From Gemmata palustris (lineage in GTDB: Bacteria; Planctomycetota; Planctomycetia; Gemmatales; Gemmataceae): a stretch of DNA of 64,000 nucleotides. A program made the position numbers and the translations under genes. A model generated the notes under the pieces. That model made no database searches. It saw only the letters and a list, made by a program, of their open reading frames with translations, and was not told where the DNA came from. This document shows, one piece after another, positions 9,721 through 17,646 of this stretch. The DNA lies in assembly GCF_017939745.1 (NCBI RefSeq), contig NZ_JAGKQQ010000001.1, forward strand, positions 3,658,001-3,722,000, written 5' to 3'. The first letter of the stretch is position 1; each line of letters opens with the position of its first letter.

Positions 9721-12270
9721 TTACGCGCCGATGGCCGCGAGCGCCGATTGGAGATCGCCGCGGGCGTATGGTTTTTGCAAGAACCCGGTGGCCGAGTCGC
9801 TCGCGAGGTCTTCGGGCACCGCTTCGGCGGTGTACCCGCTGCACAGGATGACGGGAACGGTCGAGCGGTCGCGGATCGCGGCGAGGGCCTCCGCCCCGTC
9901 CATGACGGGCATCATCAGGTCGAGCAGCACCACCCGCACGAGATCGGCGTGGGCCACGAACAGGGCCACGGCTTCCGCGCCGTTGCACGCGGTGAGCACC
10001 TCGTACCCCATCTGTTTCAGCATCAGTTCACCGACCTGCCGGACGATCGGTTCGTCGTCCGCGACGAGCGCGAGCCCGCGCGCCTCGGCGACGGCCGCCG
10101 GCGCGGGCCGGGGGTCCGGGGCCGGGGTCGCCCGCGGTTGGGGCCGCGGAATGGATTCGGTGCGCCGCCCGCGGCGGTGGCGCGGGGGGGATTCGAGCGG
10201 GGTGCGGAGCAGCGGGTCCATCGGCGCGGGCGTGGTCACGGCTTCGGGCAGCGCTTCGGTTGTTACCGGGAGCAGGACGGTGAACCGGGTTCCGAATCCC
10301 GCGCGGCTGTCCACGCGGATGCCGCCGCCGTGCCCGCGAATGATCCCGAGGACCGCGGACATCCCGAGCCCGCGCCCGGTGAATTTCGTGGTGAAGAACG
10401 GGTCGAAGAGCCGGGCCTTCGTCGCGTCGTCCATCCCGCACCCGGTGTCCGACACGATGAGTTCGATGAACTGCCCCGGCGCGGCCGGGCTGTACACCCC
10501 GCCGCTGACCGCCTCGAGTGCGAGGTCGTGCGCGGTCGTGGTCACGGTCACGGTCCCGGCCCGGTCGCCGATGGCTTCGCCGGCGTTGATGAGCAGGTTC
10601 ATCAGAACCTGCCGGAGCTGCCCGTCGTCGCCCGTAATAAGCGGGAGCGTCGGCGACAGGTGCAGGTTCAGTTGCACCTTCTTGGGCAGGGTCACCCGCA
10701 GCAGTTCCGTGGTCTGGCTGATGAGCTCGTTCAGGTCGATCGTGCGGAGCAGGAACCGGCCCTTACCCGAGTACGCGAGCAACTGGCGCGTCAGCCCGCC
10801 CGCCTGCGCGACGCCGCTCAACACGGTGGCGAGGTGGTCGCGGGCCGGGTGCCCCTCCGGGAGCAAACCGGCCGCCAGTTCCGCGTGCCCGTGTATCCCC
10901 GCGAGCAGGTTGTTGAAGTCGTGTGCCACGCCCCCGGCCAGGACGCCGAGCGCTTCGAGGCGCTGCGTGTCCTGCATCTTGCGCTCGAGCGCGGTCCGCT
11001 CGGCTTCCGCGAGCCGGCGCTCGGTGAGGTCGATGCCGACCGCCTGGATCTCGCTCCGCCCGTCACCGGTGGTGATGTGCCGGGCGGTCCAGCGGTACCA
11101 GAGGCACGAGCCGTCGGGCTTGCGGATCATCCCGGACGCGCCCGACGCGGGGCCGGTAATCGGTTGCGGTACGGGCAGGTCGGCGACCATTTCCTCGCGC
11201 GGCATCTCGGGGATGAATTCCATCACCGATTGCCCGATCAGCAGGTCGCGCGGGTACCCGAGCAACCGGCACAGGGTCTCGTTCACGAAGGTGAGTTTGC
11301 CCTCGGGCGTGTACCGCACGATGGCCGCCGGGGTGCTGTCCACGAGGTTCTGGTACTCGCGCGCCGCGGTGGTGAGGGCCGCTTCCGCGCGCTCGCGCTC
11401 GGCGAGCGTGGTCGTCATCGCGAGGGTGATGAGCGCCGCGGTGATCGCGAGCGCCCAAACCATGAGCATCTTGGTCATCGGGGCTAGGTGCCCGAACGCG
11501 CCGACCCCTTCGGACGTGCCCGCGACCGCGAAGGCCGCCAGGATGAGCACGTGCAGCGACCCGACGCGGAGCCGCTCGTTCATCCCCACCCAGATGAGGA
11601 GCATGAACGGCGGGAACACCATCAAGCTGCGCACCGGGGCCGCGGCCGCGTTCGTGAACGCGATCCCGCACAGCACGGTGGTGAGGAGCAATACGAGTGT
11701 GGGGCGGATCGCGCTGCGGTTCATACGCGGGCGGACCGCGGTGAGGAGAGGCGGCGCGACGATGAGCAACCCGGCCGTGTCGCCGAGCCACCAGACGAGC
11801 CATGCCGGAACGAGTTCGATCGGGGGAAGGCCGCCGAGCATGCGCCAGAGGGCGCCGTTGGTCGCCGTCGCGGTCATCCCCACGAGTCCGGCCAGAAGGA
11901 ATGCGTATAGGTCCCGGCGCCCGGCGGACGTCGGGTTGAACCGGAAGCGGCGGAGGATTTCGACGGCGATGAGCGGCCCGACCGCGTTACCGGCCGAAAC
12001 ACACAGTGCGACCCACCAGGGGAACAGTTGAAACTCGCACGCGATTGCGCCTAAGAATATTCCTGGAAAGAATTTCCGGCCGGCGCGGGACAGCACCGCC
12101 ACCGCGATCCCGGTCGGCGGCCAGATGAACGCGACGTGCGTGCCCTCGACCGAGAACAGCAACCCGACCCGGGCCGTCGCGTAGTACGCGATCGCGACCG
12201 CGAACACGCCCGCCAGGTACCACCCGGCGCAGCGCAACTTGTCGGTTGTGTGTGGTGTTGTTCGCGTCAC
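9721..12270 (-). CDS. Hybrid sensor histidine kinase: MASE1 - PAS - HisKA/HATPase - receiver
   Basis: This 849-residue membrane sensor kinase phosphorylates its own receiver. Residues about 12-295 form a MASE1-type sensor with eight or more helices (WYLAGVFAVAIAYYATARVG; FIWPPTGIAVAVL; WWLGDTAGLLIVAPPLL). A PAS domain follows at about 310-430 (STPAAIVRYTPEGKLTFVNETLCRLLGYP, split here as STPAAIVRYTPE and LCRLLGYP). The H-box is GVAHDFNNLLAGIHG with His450. The N-box (LMNLLINAGEA), DTGCGMD and GRGLGMSAVLGIIRGHGG follow, then a Pro/Arg-rich linker. The C-terminal receiver has DDEPIVRQ, phospho-acceptor D784 in LLDLMMPVMDG and K in LQKPY. No output regulator gene is adjacent. PNP lies 87 bp upstream in the same direction. 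Confidence 0.92.
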   Translation of the reverse strand: MTRTTPHTTDKLRCAGWYLAGVFAVAIAYYATARVGLLFSVEGTHVAFIWPPTGIAVAVLSRAGRKFFPGIFLGAIACEFQLFPWWVALCVSAGNAVGPLIAVEILRRFRFNPTSAGRRDLYAFLLAGLVGMTATATNGALWRMLGGLPPIELVPAWLVWWLGDTAGLLIVAPPLLTAVRPRMNRSAIRPTLVLLLTTVLCGIAFTNAAAAPVRSLMVFPPFMLLIWVGMNERLRVGSLHVLILAAFAVAGTSEGVGAFGHLAPMTKMLMVWALAITAALITLAMTTTLAERERAEAALTTAAREYQNLVDSTPAAIVRYTPEGKLTFVNETLCRLLGYPRDLLIGQSVMEFIPEMPREEMVADLPVPQPITGPASGASGMIRKPDGSCLWYRWTARHITTGDGRSEIQAVGIDLTERRLAEAERTALERKMQDTQRLEALGVLAGGVAHDFNNLLAGIHGHAELAAGLLPEGHPARDHLATVLSGVAQAGGLTRQLLAYSGKGRFLLRTIDLNELISQTTELLRVTLPKKVQLNLHLSPTLPLITGDDGQLRQVLMNLLINAGEAIGDRAGTVTVTTTAHDLALEAVSGGVYSPAAPGQFIELIVSDTGCGMDDATKARLFDPFFTTKFTGRGLGMSAVLGIIRGHGGGIRVDSRAGFGTRFTVLLPVTTEALPEAVTTPAPMDPLLRTPLESPPRHRRGRRTESIPRPQPRATPAPDPRPAPAAVAEARGLALVADDEPIVRQVGELMLKQMGYEVLTACNGAEAVALFVAHADLVRVVLLDLMMPVMDGAEALAAIRDRSTVPVILCSGYTAEAVPEDLASDSATGFLQKPYARGDLQSALAAIGA

Positions 12271-12357
12271 GAAAAGGAGCAGTAAGGGCAGGGACTACGG
12301 ATTTCTGTCCAAGCGTAGTTCGCTTCTCACCACTCCGCCACGAACTCGCGCCATTTT

Positions 12358-13182
12358 TTAAATTTCAGCTACCACGCGACGGACCAACACGCGCAATTTC
12401 TTCTCGGCTTCATTTGCGGTCGCGATGATTTCGGGAAGGCTGACGGGCTCTAGCGAATCTGGGAGGCACACGTCGGTTATGACGGAGATCCCGAACACGC
12501 GCATCTTGGCGTGAACCGCGACGATCACCTCGGGCACCGTGGACATGCCCACGACGTCCGCGCCGATGGTTCGTAGGAAGCGATATTCAGCGCGCGTTTC
12601 GAGGTTCGGCCCACTCACCGCGACGAACACGCCCTGGTGACAGACGATCTGCTCTTCCAGCGCGACGCGCCGGCCGATTTTGAGCAACTCCCGGTCGTAG
12701 GGGAAGCACATGTCCGGGAACCGGTCGCCGAGCCGGTCGTCGTTCGGCCCGATTAGCGGGTTGTCGCCGAGCAAGTTGATGTGGTCCTCAATGAGCATGA
12801 TGTCCCCGCGACCCCACTGCGGGTTCATCCCCCCGCAGGCGTTGCTCACGACCAGCGCGCTGGCCCCGAGCGCCTTCATCACGCGCACGGGGAACGTGAC
12901 CTGTTGCAGCGAGTACCCCTCATAAAAATGGAACCGCCCCTCCATCACCACGACCTTCTTGCCGGCAAGGGTGCCGCAAACGAGTTGCCCCTTGTGCGAG
13001 GGCGCGGTCGAGCGCGGGAAGTGCGGGATCTCCTCGTAAGGGATGACGACGTCCGTCTCCACGTCTTCGGCGAACTTGCCCAGACCCGTGCCGAGGATGA
13101 TGCCCGCGGTCGGCGCGTGCTTCCACTTCGCCCGAACGAACGCGGCGGCTTCCTGGATCTGGTCGTACAGCGCGGTGGACAT
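12358..13182 (-). CDS. punA: Purine-nucleoside phosphorylase (trimeric type)
   Basis: The enzyme splits inosine, guanosine or xanthosine with phosphate to the free base and ribose-1-phosphate. The 274-residue length is typical of the low-molecular-mass trimeric class. Family motifs are present in order: GIILGTGLG (phosphate loop, near 28-36), [48 protein letters not shown], and [28 protein letters not shown] (cited in parts), with the base-binding Glu of the ETRAEY block. Start ATG at 13182 gives [13 protein letters not shown]. The kinase gene follows in the same direction, but the functions are not obviously linked. Confidence 0.93.
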   Translation of the reverse strand: MSTALYDQIQEAAAFVRAKWKHAPTAGIILGTGLGKFAEDVETDVVIPYEEIPHFPRSTAPSHKGQLVCGTLAGKKVVVMEGRFHFYEGYSLQQVTFPVRVMKALGASALVVSNACGGMNPQWGRGDIMLIEDHINLLGDNPLIGPNDDRLGDRFPDMCFPYDRELLKIGRRVALEEQIVCHQGVFVAVSGPNLETRAEYRFLRTIGADVVGMSTVPEVIVAVHAKMRVFGISVITDVCLPDSLEPVSLPEIIATANEAEKKLRVLVRRVVAEI

Positions 13183-13710
13183 GGGGGCTCCGGGTGTGGG
13201 GTCGGGTGTTGTTGTACGATCCCCCTCGCGCTTAGCGGCGGCGAATTCCGGGGCGGATTAGGTACAAAGAACTTGTTCGTGTGTTCAGTATGTGGTATTA
13301 TTCTGGGTAATCGCACACTTGTGCAGGGTGAAGAACCTACCCCCCGTCCCCCTCCCTAAAGGGAAGGGGTGCAGGCGGTTCACAGCCAACTGGCGTGATA
13401 CCAAGCTCAGAGGTTTTGCGCGCCTGCTCCCCTTCCCTTCAGGGAGGGGGACGGGGGGTAGGTTGTCTTTGGAGCAGTTCGTCGCGCGGGCCTTCTGCGT
13501 CTGAAACACGGTTTCGACGAGTTGAGAGCGCTTTTCGCAACGCCTTGTTTCGCAGACAATTGCGTCGATTGGCTAACAATCGCGGCCCCCGAAAATGTTA
13601 GCGAATGTTAGCCGCGCCCGGGTCGGTTGGTGGGACCGGGCACCCGCACTTCGGCCGGATCGTACACTGACTCTCGCATCGCCACCGCGGGAACAGGGAC
13701 CGGAGTAATC
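13183..13710. other. Intergenic region between divergent PNP and GTPase genes, repeat-bearing
   Basis: About 530 bp. It contains a large family-C inverted repeat (13334-13464, listed separately) and at 13592-13611 the motif AAAATGTTAGCGAATGTTAG, which recurs inverted at 59005-59024. A GGAG ribosome-binding site precedes the ATG at 13711. No gene was seen. Confidence 0.6.
13334..13464. repeat. Family-C inverted repeat, 39-bp arms
   Basis: Arm 1 (13334-13372) starts AACCTACCCCCCGTCCCC. Arm 2 (13426-13464) ends GGGGACGGGGGGTAGGTT. The outer 24 bp are a perfect inverted match, and the whole 39-bp arms differ at two positions. The 53-bp loop is unique sequence. A related C-rich/G-rich palindrome lies inside mobA at 56140-56231. 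Confidence 0.9.
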
Positions 13711-14706
13711 ATGGCAGTCAACTTGCCGCCGCACTATCACGACGCCGACGCTCGGTACAAGAAGGCTCAAACGCCCGAAGACAAACTCGTCGCGCTCAAA
13801 GAGATGTGGGTGCTCCTGCCCAAACACAAGGCGAGCGAGAAGGTTCAGGCCGAACTCAAGACCAAGATTTCCGAACTCACGGACCAGATCGAGCAGGCCA
13901 AGCAGGGGCCGAAAAAGGCCGCGCCGGGCACGTTCAAGTTCCCGCGCCAGGGGGCGGGGCAGGTGGTGTTGCTCGGTCCGCCGAACGCGGGTAAGTCGCA
14001 GTTGCTCACGAAGCTCACGAAGGCGACGCCGGCGGTCGCACCGTACCCGTTCACGACGCGCGAACCGGCGCCGGGGATGATGGACTACGAGGACGTCCGC
14101 GTGCAGTTGATCGACCTGCCGCCGATCACCGCGGACCACTACGAGACCTTCGTCACGGACATCACCCGCGCCGCGGACGCCGCACTGTTGTTCCTCGACC
14201 TCGCGGACGACGACGGCCCGGCCGCGACTCGTGCAGCCATCGATCGACTAAAACTTGCGCGCCGGGAACTCGTGCCGCCGGGAAGTCCGCCCATCGACGA
14301 CCCCACCGTGTACGCGATTCCCGCGATGCTCGTAGCAAACAAGAGTGATGACGAGGCCGCCGACATTCGGTTGGAGATCGCACGCGAGGAGTTCGGCACG
14401 CAGTTCCCTCTGTTCGTCGTCTCGAGCGAGCGCGGCGACGGTTTGGAGGAACTCCGCAAGGCGATTTACGGCGCCCTCGGCGTGATGCGGATCTACACGA
14501 AGCAACCGGGTAAGCCGGCGGACATGACCAGCCCGTTCACGCCGCCGATCGGCGCAACGGTCGCGGAACTGGCGGGCAAGGTCCACCGCGACCTCGAAGA
14601 CACGGTGAAGTCGGCCCGCGTGTGGGGCACCGCGGTCCACGACGGCCAGACCGTCGGCCGCGACCACGTGCTGCACGACAAGGACGTGGTTGAGTTACAC
14701 ACGTAA
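13711..14706 (+). CDS. Obg/DRG-like GTPase with C-terminal TGS domain
   Basis: This 331-residue protein belongs to the TRAFAC Obg-HflX/DRG type, whose members bind ribosomes or RNA. Residues 1-80 are a charged helical lead (ADARYKKAQTPEDKLVALKEMW). The G domain has P-loop GPPNAGKS (89-96), the switch YPFTTREPAPGMM typical of DRG/YchF, and G4 NKSD (210-213). G3 is DLPP (135-138) instead of DxPG, an unusual change at the glycine that normally moves on GTP binding. The C-terminus (about 262-331) is a TGS domain ending ARVWGTAVHDGQTVGRDHVL...DVVELHT. Start ATG at 13711 has a GGAG site 8 bp upstream. It is monocistronic, with a family-A repeat immediately 3'. Confidence 0.85.
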   Translation: MAVNLPPHYHDADARYKKAQTPEDKLVALKEMWVLLPKHKASEKVQAELKTKISELTDQIEQAKQGPKKAAPGTFKFPRQGAGQVVLLGPPNAGKSQLLTKLTKATPAVAPYPFTTREPAPGMMDYEDVRVQLIDLPPITADHYETFVTDITRAADAALLFLDLADDDGPAATRAAIDRLKLARRELVPPGSPPIDDPTVYAIPAMLVANKSDDEAADIRLEIAREEFGTQFPLFVVSSERGDGLEELRKAIYGALGVMRIYTKQPGKPADMTSPFTPPIGATVAELAGKVHRDLEDTVKSARVWGTAVHDGQTVGRDHVLHDKDVVELHT

Positions 14707-14709
14707 GAG

Positions 14710-14879
14710 GGCGCACAGGGCTTCCGCCCTGTGCTACGGAAGCCGGCCCCTCCGGGGCGAAGGCAAAAATACCAACGGCCACAGTGGGCCGTCCCTTCGG
14801 GGTGAAGATCGGTACTGCCAGTGCGTTTCCGCCCCGGAGGGGCCGGCTTCCGTAGCACAGGGCGGAAGCCCTGTGCGCC
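14710..14879. repeat. Family-A inverted repeat, perfect 50-bp arms
   Basis: Arm 1 (14710-14759) starts GGCGCACAGGGCTTCC and arm 2 (14830-14879) is its exact reverse complement. Each arm is itself built from two palindromes, CACAGGGCTTCCGCCCTGTG and CCCCTCCGGGG, joined by CTACGGAAGCCGG. The loop is about 70 bp. It begins 4 bp after the GTPase stop codon, so it may act as a transcript end. Copies occur at 40537-40714 and, degenerate, at 6220-6265. Confidence 0.92.
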
Positions 14880-14930
14880 TATGAGGGGCTTCGCGTTGAA
14901 ACTTCCGACCTCTCGCGCGATGATATCGTC

Positions 14931-15755
14931 ATGACTCCAACCACTGCACCGCCGACGCCCTACCTCGTCCGGCACGGGTCGATGCGGTTCATCGGCGCGT
15001 TCACCGCGCCCGATAACGCGATCGTGCGCCGCGCGGACGTGGCCATTCTGCGCACCGAGCGCGGGCTGGAGAGCGGCGAAGTGTTGTGCCCGGCCACGCC
15101 GCAAGCCCTCGCCGCGATCCCGGAGCCGACGCACGGGGAACTCGTCCGTGTGGCCACGGTCGAGGACCGGGCGAAGATCGCGAACATTGCGCTCCAACAG
15201 AAGCAGCAGTACGAGACCGGCACCAAGCTCGTGAACCAGCACCGGCTCGCGATGCAGATCGTGGACGTGGAGTACATCTTCGGCGGCGAGCGGCTCGTGT
15301 TCTACTTCCTCGCCGAGGGGCGGGTGGACTTCCGCGAACTCGTGAAGAGCATGGCCCGCGAGTTCCACACCCGCATCGAGCTGCGTCAAATCGGGGTGCG
15401 CGACGAAGCGAAGTTGCTCGCGGACTACGGCGATTGCGGTAAGCCGGTGTGCTGCAACACGCACATGGTGGTGATGCCGCCGGTCAGCATGCGGATGGCG
15501 AAACTGCAGAAGTCCACGCTCGACCCGACGAAGATTTCCGGGCGCTGCGGGCGGCTAAAGTGCTGCCTCCGGTTCGAGCAGGACGTTTACGAAGAGTTCC
15601 AGAAGGAGCTGCCGCCGATCGGCGTGCGCGTGGTCACCGCGAAGGGACAGGGGAAGGTGCTGGCGCACGAGATCCTCGCGCGCCGGCTGCTCATCGAGTT
15701 CGAGGACGGGCGCCGGCTCCCCGTTGCCGCCGACGAGGTGCTGACAAGGTTGTAA
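14931..15755 (+). CDS. ricT: RicT/YaaT-like PSP1-domain protein
   Basis: RicT-type (PSP1 C-terminal domain) proteins form Fe-S-containing regulatory complexes; in Bacillus they act with RicA/RicF on RNA maturation. The 274-residue product contains the hallmark block: VVDVEYIFGGERLVFYFLAEGRVDFREL (cited as ERLVFYFLAEGRVDFREL), IELRQIGVRDEAKLLADYGDCGKPVCC, VSMRMAKLQKSTLDPTKISG and RCGRLKCCLRFE. The four-cysteine pattern C-x4-CC followed by C-x4-CC fits metal or Fe-S binding. The N-terminal 70 residues are the usual beta-rich PSP1 lead. Partners RicA and RicF are not in the window, so a Bacillus-like complex is only inference. The next gene follows after 89 bp. Confidence 0.88.
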   Translation: MTPTTAPPTPYLVRHGSMRFIGAFTAPDNAIVRRADVAILRTERGLESGEVLCPATPQALAAIPEPTHGELVRVATVEDRAKIANIALQQKQQYETGTKLVNQHRLAMQIVDVEYIFGGERLVFYFLAEGRVDFRELVKSMAREFHTRIELRQIGVRDEAKLLADYGDCGKPVCCNTHMVVMPPVSMRMAKLQKSTLDPTKISGRCGRLKCCLRFEQDVYEEFQKELPPIGVRVVTAKGQGKVLAHEILARRLLIEFEDGRRLPVAADEVLTRL

Positions 15756-15844
15756 GATGGTGTCGCCGGTGAGAACATCGCCCAGCGGGTTCGCGTCGGT
15801 TTCATCGGTCGGTGCCCACCGGCCGTTCGTCAGCAGGAGAAACT

Positions 15845-16258
15845 GTGGACCCTCGGATTCTTGACCTGTGCCGCGAAGACCCGCGGTTCGCTTACGAAGC
15901 CTACGAGTTCGTCTGCGACGCGGTCACGTTCACCCAGGACCGTCTCGGCCGCGCCGCGGTGGAGCACGACGAGGAGAGCGACGACCGGCACGTGAGCGGC
16001 TCGGAACTGCTCAACGGCACGTGCGCGCTCGCGCTCCGCGAGTTCGGCATGATGGCCCAGGTCGTGTTCAAGCAGTGGGGCATCAAGACCACCGACCACG
16101 TCGGCGAGATCGTGTTCAAGCTCATCAAAGTGCAGCGCCTGAGCAAGTCCGACCGCGACGACCCGGACGATTTCCACGACCTGTTCGACATCTCCCAAAC
16201 GCTCCGCGACGGGTTCGAGATCACGCTCGGTGACGTGGCCAAGCGCGGGGACCGGTGA
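15845..16258 (+). CDS. Minf_1886-like conserved hypothetical protein
   Basis: The 137-residue soluble protein resembles the Minf_1886 family, found mostly in the PVC/planctomycete group and of unknown function. Recognisable blocks are DPRFAYEAYEFV near the start, HVSGSELLNGTCALALREFG, FKQWGIKTTDHVGEIVFKLI and DFHDLFD. I chose GTG at 15845 because AGGAG lies 6 bp upstream and the family begins (M)DPRILDLCREDPRFA; an ATG at 15812 has no ribosome-binding site. No membrane segment. It follows ricT in the same direction and may be co-transcribed with it. Confidence 0.78.
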   Translation: MDPRILDLCREDPRFAYEAYEFVCDAVTFTQDRLGRAAVEHDEESDDRHVSGSELLNGTCALALREFGMMAQVVFKQWGIKTTDHVGEIVFKLIKVQRLSKSDRDDPDDFHDLFDISQTLRDGFEITLGDVAKRGDR

Positions 16259-16308
16259 GCCGGTCGGCGGGGTTTCGTATTCCTTTGGCGGAGTTTGTGG
16301 CAGCCATC

Positions 16309-16848
16309 ATGAGTAAACGGATTCGGCTGATCGTCGCCGCGGTTCTCTTCGTCGGGTGGCTCGGGTGGCTGGGTGCTACGGCCCTCACGAAGAGCCACGC
16401 CCCCATAATCTCTCGCGCGCAAGCGGCCGGGGCGACCGTCGTCGTTGTGGCCGACCTGACGACCGGTGAGGACGGCCGCGTCGTTCACCTGATCCGCCAA
16501 GTTCCGCAGCAGGGCGCGTTTCCGCTGGCGCTGAGCGAGAAGGCCGACCGGCCGGCGATCGTCGTGAAAGTGCTCCAGTCGCTCAAGGACGGCCCGGCGC
16601 CGGAGGCTCAGATCGGCGTCGCGAATTTGCCGGACTGCGTCGGGTACGCGGGGCCGGGGCGGTACCTGCTCCTGTTGAATAAGGACGCGGCCTCGCACTT
16701 TGAAGGGAACCGGGACGCGTACCTGCTCGCGGAGCGGCCGCGCTTGCCCGGCACCGATCCGTCCGCTGTCGGGCTGCCCGTGATCTACCCGTGGTCGGAC
16801 AAAACCGAAGCCGACTTGCTCGATCAGGTGAAAAAGTTATTCCCGTAA
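16309..16848 (+). CDS. Hypothetical membrane-anchored protein
   Basis: I do not recognise a family. The 179-residue product starts MSKRIRLIVAAVLFVGWLGWLG, a single N-terminal hydrophobic helix that is either an uncleaved anchor or a signal sequence. The remainder is soluble and mixed alpha/beta: VVVVADLTTGEDGRVVHLI, AIVVKVLQSLKDGP, ending DKTEADLLDQVKKLFP. It has no cysteine pair or catalytic motif that I can name (one Cys near 123). It begins 50 bp after the Minf_1886-like gene and ends 13 bp before the convergent CPBP protease gene. Confidence 0.7.
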   Translation: MSKRIRLIVAAVLFVGWLGWLGATALTKSHAPIISRAQAAGATVVVVADLTTGEDGRVVHLIRQVPQQGAFPLALSEKADRPAIVVKVLQSLKDGPAPEAQIGVANLPDCVGYAGPGRYLLLLNKDAASHFEGNRDAYLLAERPRLPGTDPSAVGLPVIYPWSDKTEADLLDQVKKLFP

Positions 16849-16861
16849 AGGCGCACAGCGG

Positions 16862-17578
16862 TCACGCTACCACTACGCCCACGAGCACGTCGTACCCCGC
16901 GTGCGCGCCGACCGCGATCCCGAACCCGCGTGCCACGAACAAGACGGTGAAGTACAGCCCGGCGGTGGTTCGGAACACGAAGTAGTCCGCCCGCATCGGT
17001 TCCCCGTAGGGGCCGATGTGGTGGGCCGCGGCGAACGCCAGGGCCGCCGCACACGCGGCCGCCGGAACCACAACGAGTCCCGGGATGCCGATGGTGCGCA
17101 GCACGAGCACCAGCCCGCCGAACAAGCCGAGCCGGAACAGCACTTCTTCGTAAATGCCCGCGCCGATGAACGTGAGGATCTGGGTCGGTGGGGCGGTGCG
17201 GACCGTGATTTGGAGTTTGATTCCGAGGCCGTCAATGATCGGCCCGAAGTTCCGGCTGAATTGCCACAACACGACCGCGAACAGTACGCTCTCGAACGCC
17301 ATCCCGAACCACGCGGTCACCGGGTCTTCGGGGCGGTCGGCCCAGCGCCACCAGCTCCACACGAGCATCACGCCGAGAACGATGGCCGGCGCGATCAAGA
17401 CGTGGCCCGCGCCGAACACTTCGAGCGCCCAGCGGAACCAGGCGTCCGCGCCGTTACGGAACCGCGCGGCCTGGTCCCCGCCGAGCCAGAACAGCCCGCC
17501 CTCGTAGGCCACGAGGAGCGGCACCAGGAACAGGAAGCACACCCACGGGTGGCGCGTGGCCAAGAGGTAAGACTTCAT
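16862..17578 (-). CDS. CPBP-family intramembrane glutamic protease
   Basis: CPBP (Rce1/Abi) proteins are membrane-embedded proteases or putative bacteriocin-immunity proteins. The 238-residue product has six to eight hydrophobic helices. The catalytic motif EEVLFRLGLFG (Glu-Glu-x3-Arg) stands near residues 143-153. The second motif appears as FRTTAGLYFTVLF with the preceding AHH, and the third His-type motif as GAHAGYDVLVG at the C-terminus. The first helix LLATRHPWVCFLFLVPLLVAYEG is family-typical. Start ATG at 17578. It is convergent with the hypothetical gene at 16848 and is followed upstream by the HD-GYP-like gene in the same direction (68 bp). Substrate is unknown. Confidence 0.88.
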   Translation of the reverse strand: MKSYLLATRHPWVCFLFLVPLLVAYEGGLFWLGGDQAARFRNGADAWFRWALEVFGAGHVLIAPAIVLGVMLVWSWWRWADRPEDPVTAWFGMAFESVLFAVVLWQFSRNFGPIIDGLGIKLQITVRTAPPTQILTFIGAGIYEEVLFRLGLFGGLVLVLRTIGIPGLVVVPAAACAAALAFAAAHHIGPYGEPMRADYFVFRTTAGLYFTVLFVARGFGIAVGAHAGYDVLVGVVVA

Positions 17579-17646
17579 GGGTCGAAAGACGGCGGCCGGC
17601 TAGCGGCAAAGACAGCGCACTGCCTCGGCCGCCCGCCGTCCGCCCC

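Noticed and set aside
13334..13464. Family-C repeat considered as an ordinary terminator
   Set aside because: It lies between divergent genes, not after a stop codon, and the loop is 53 bp.
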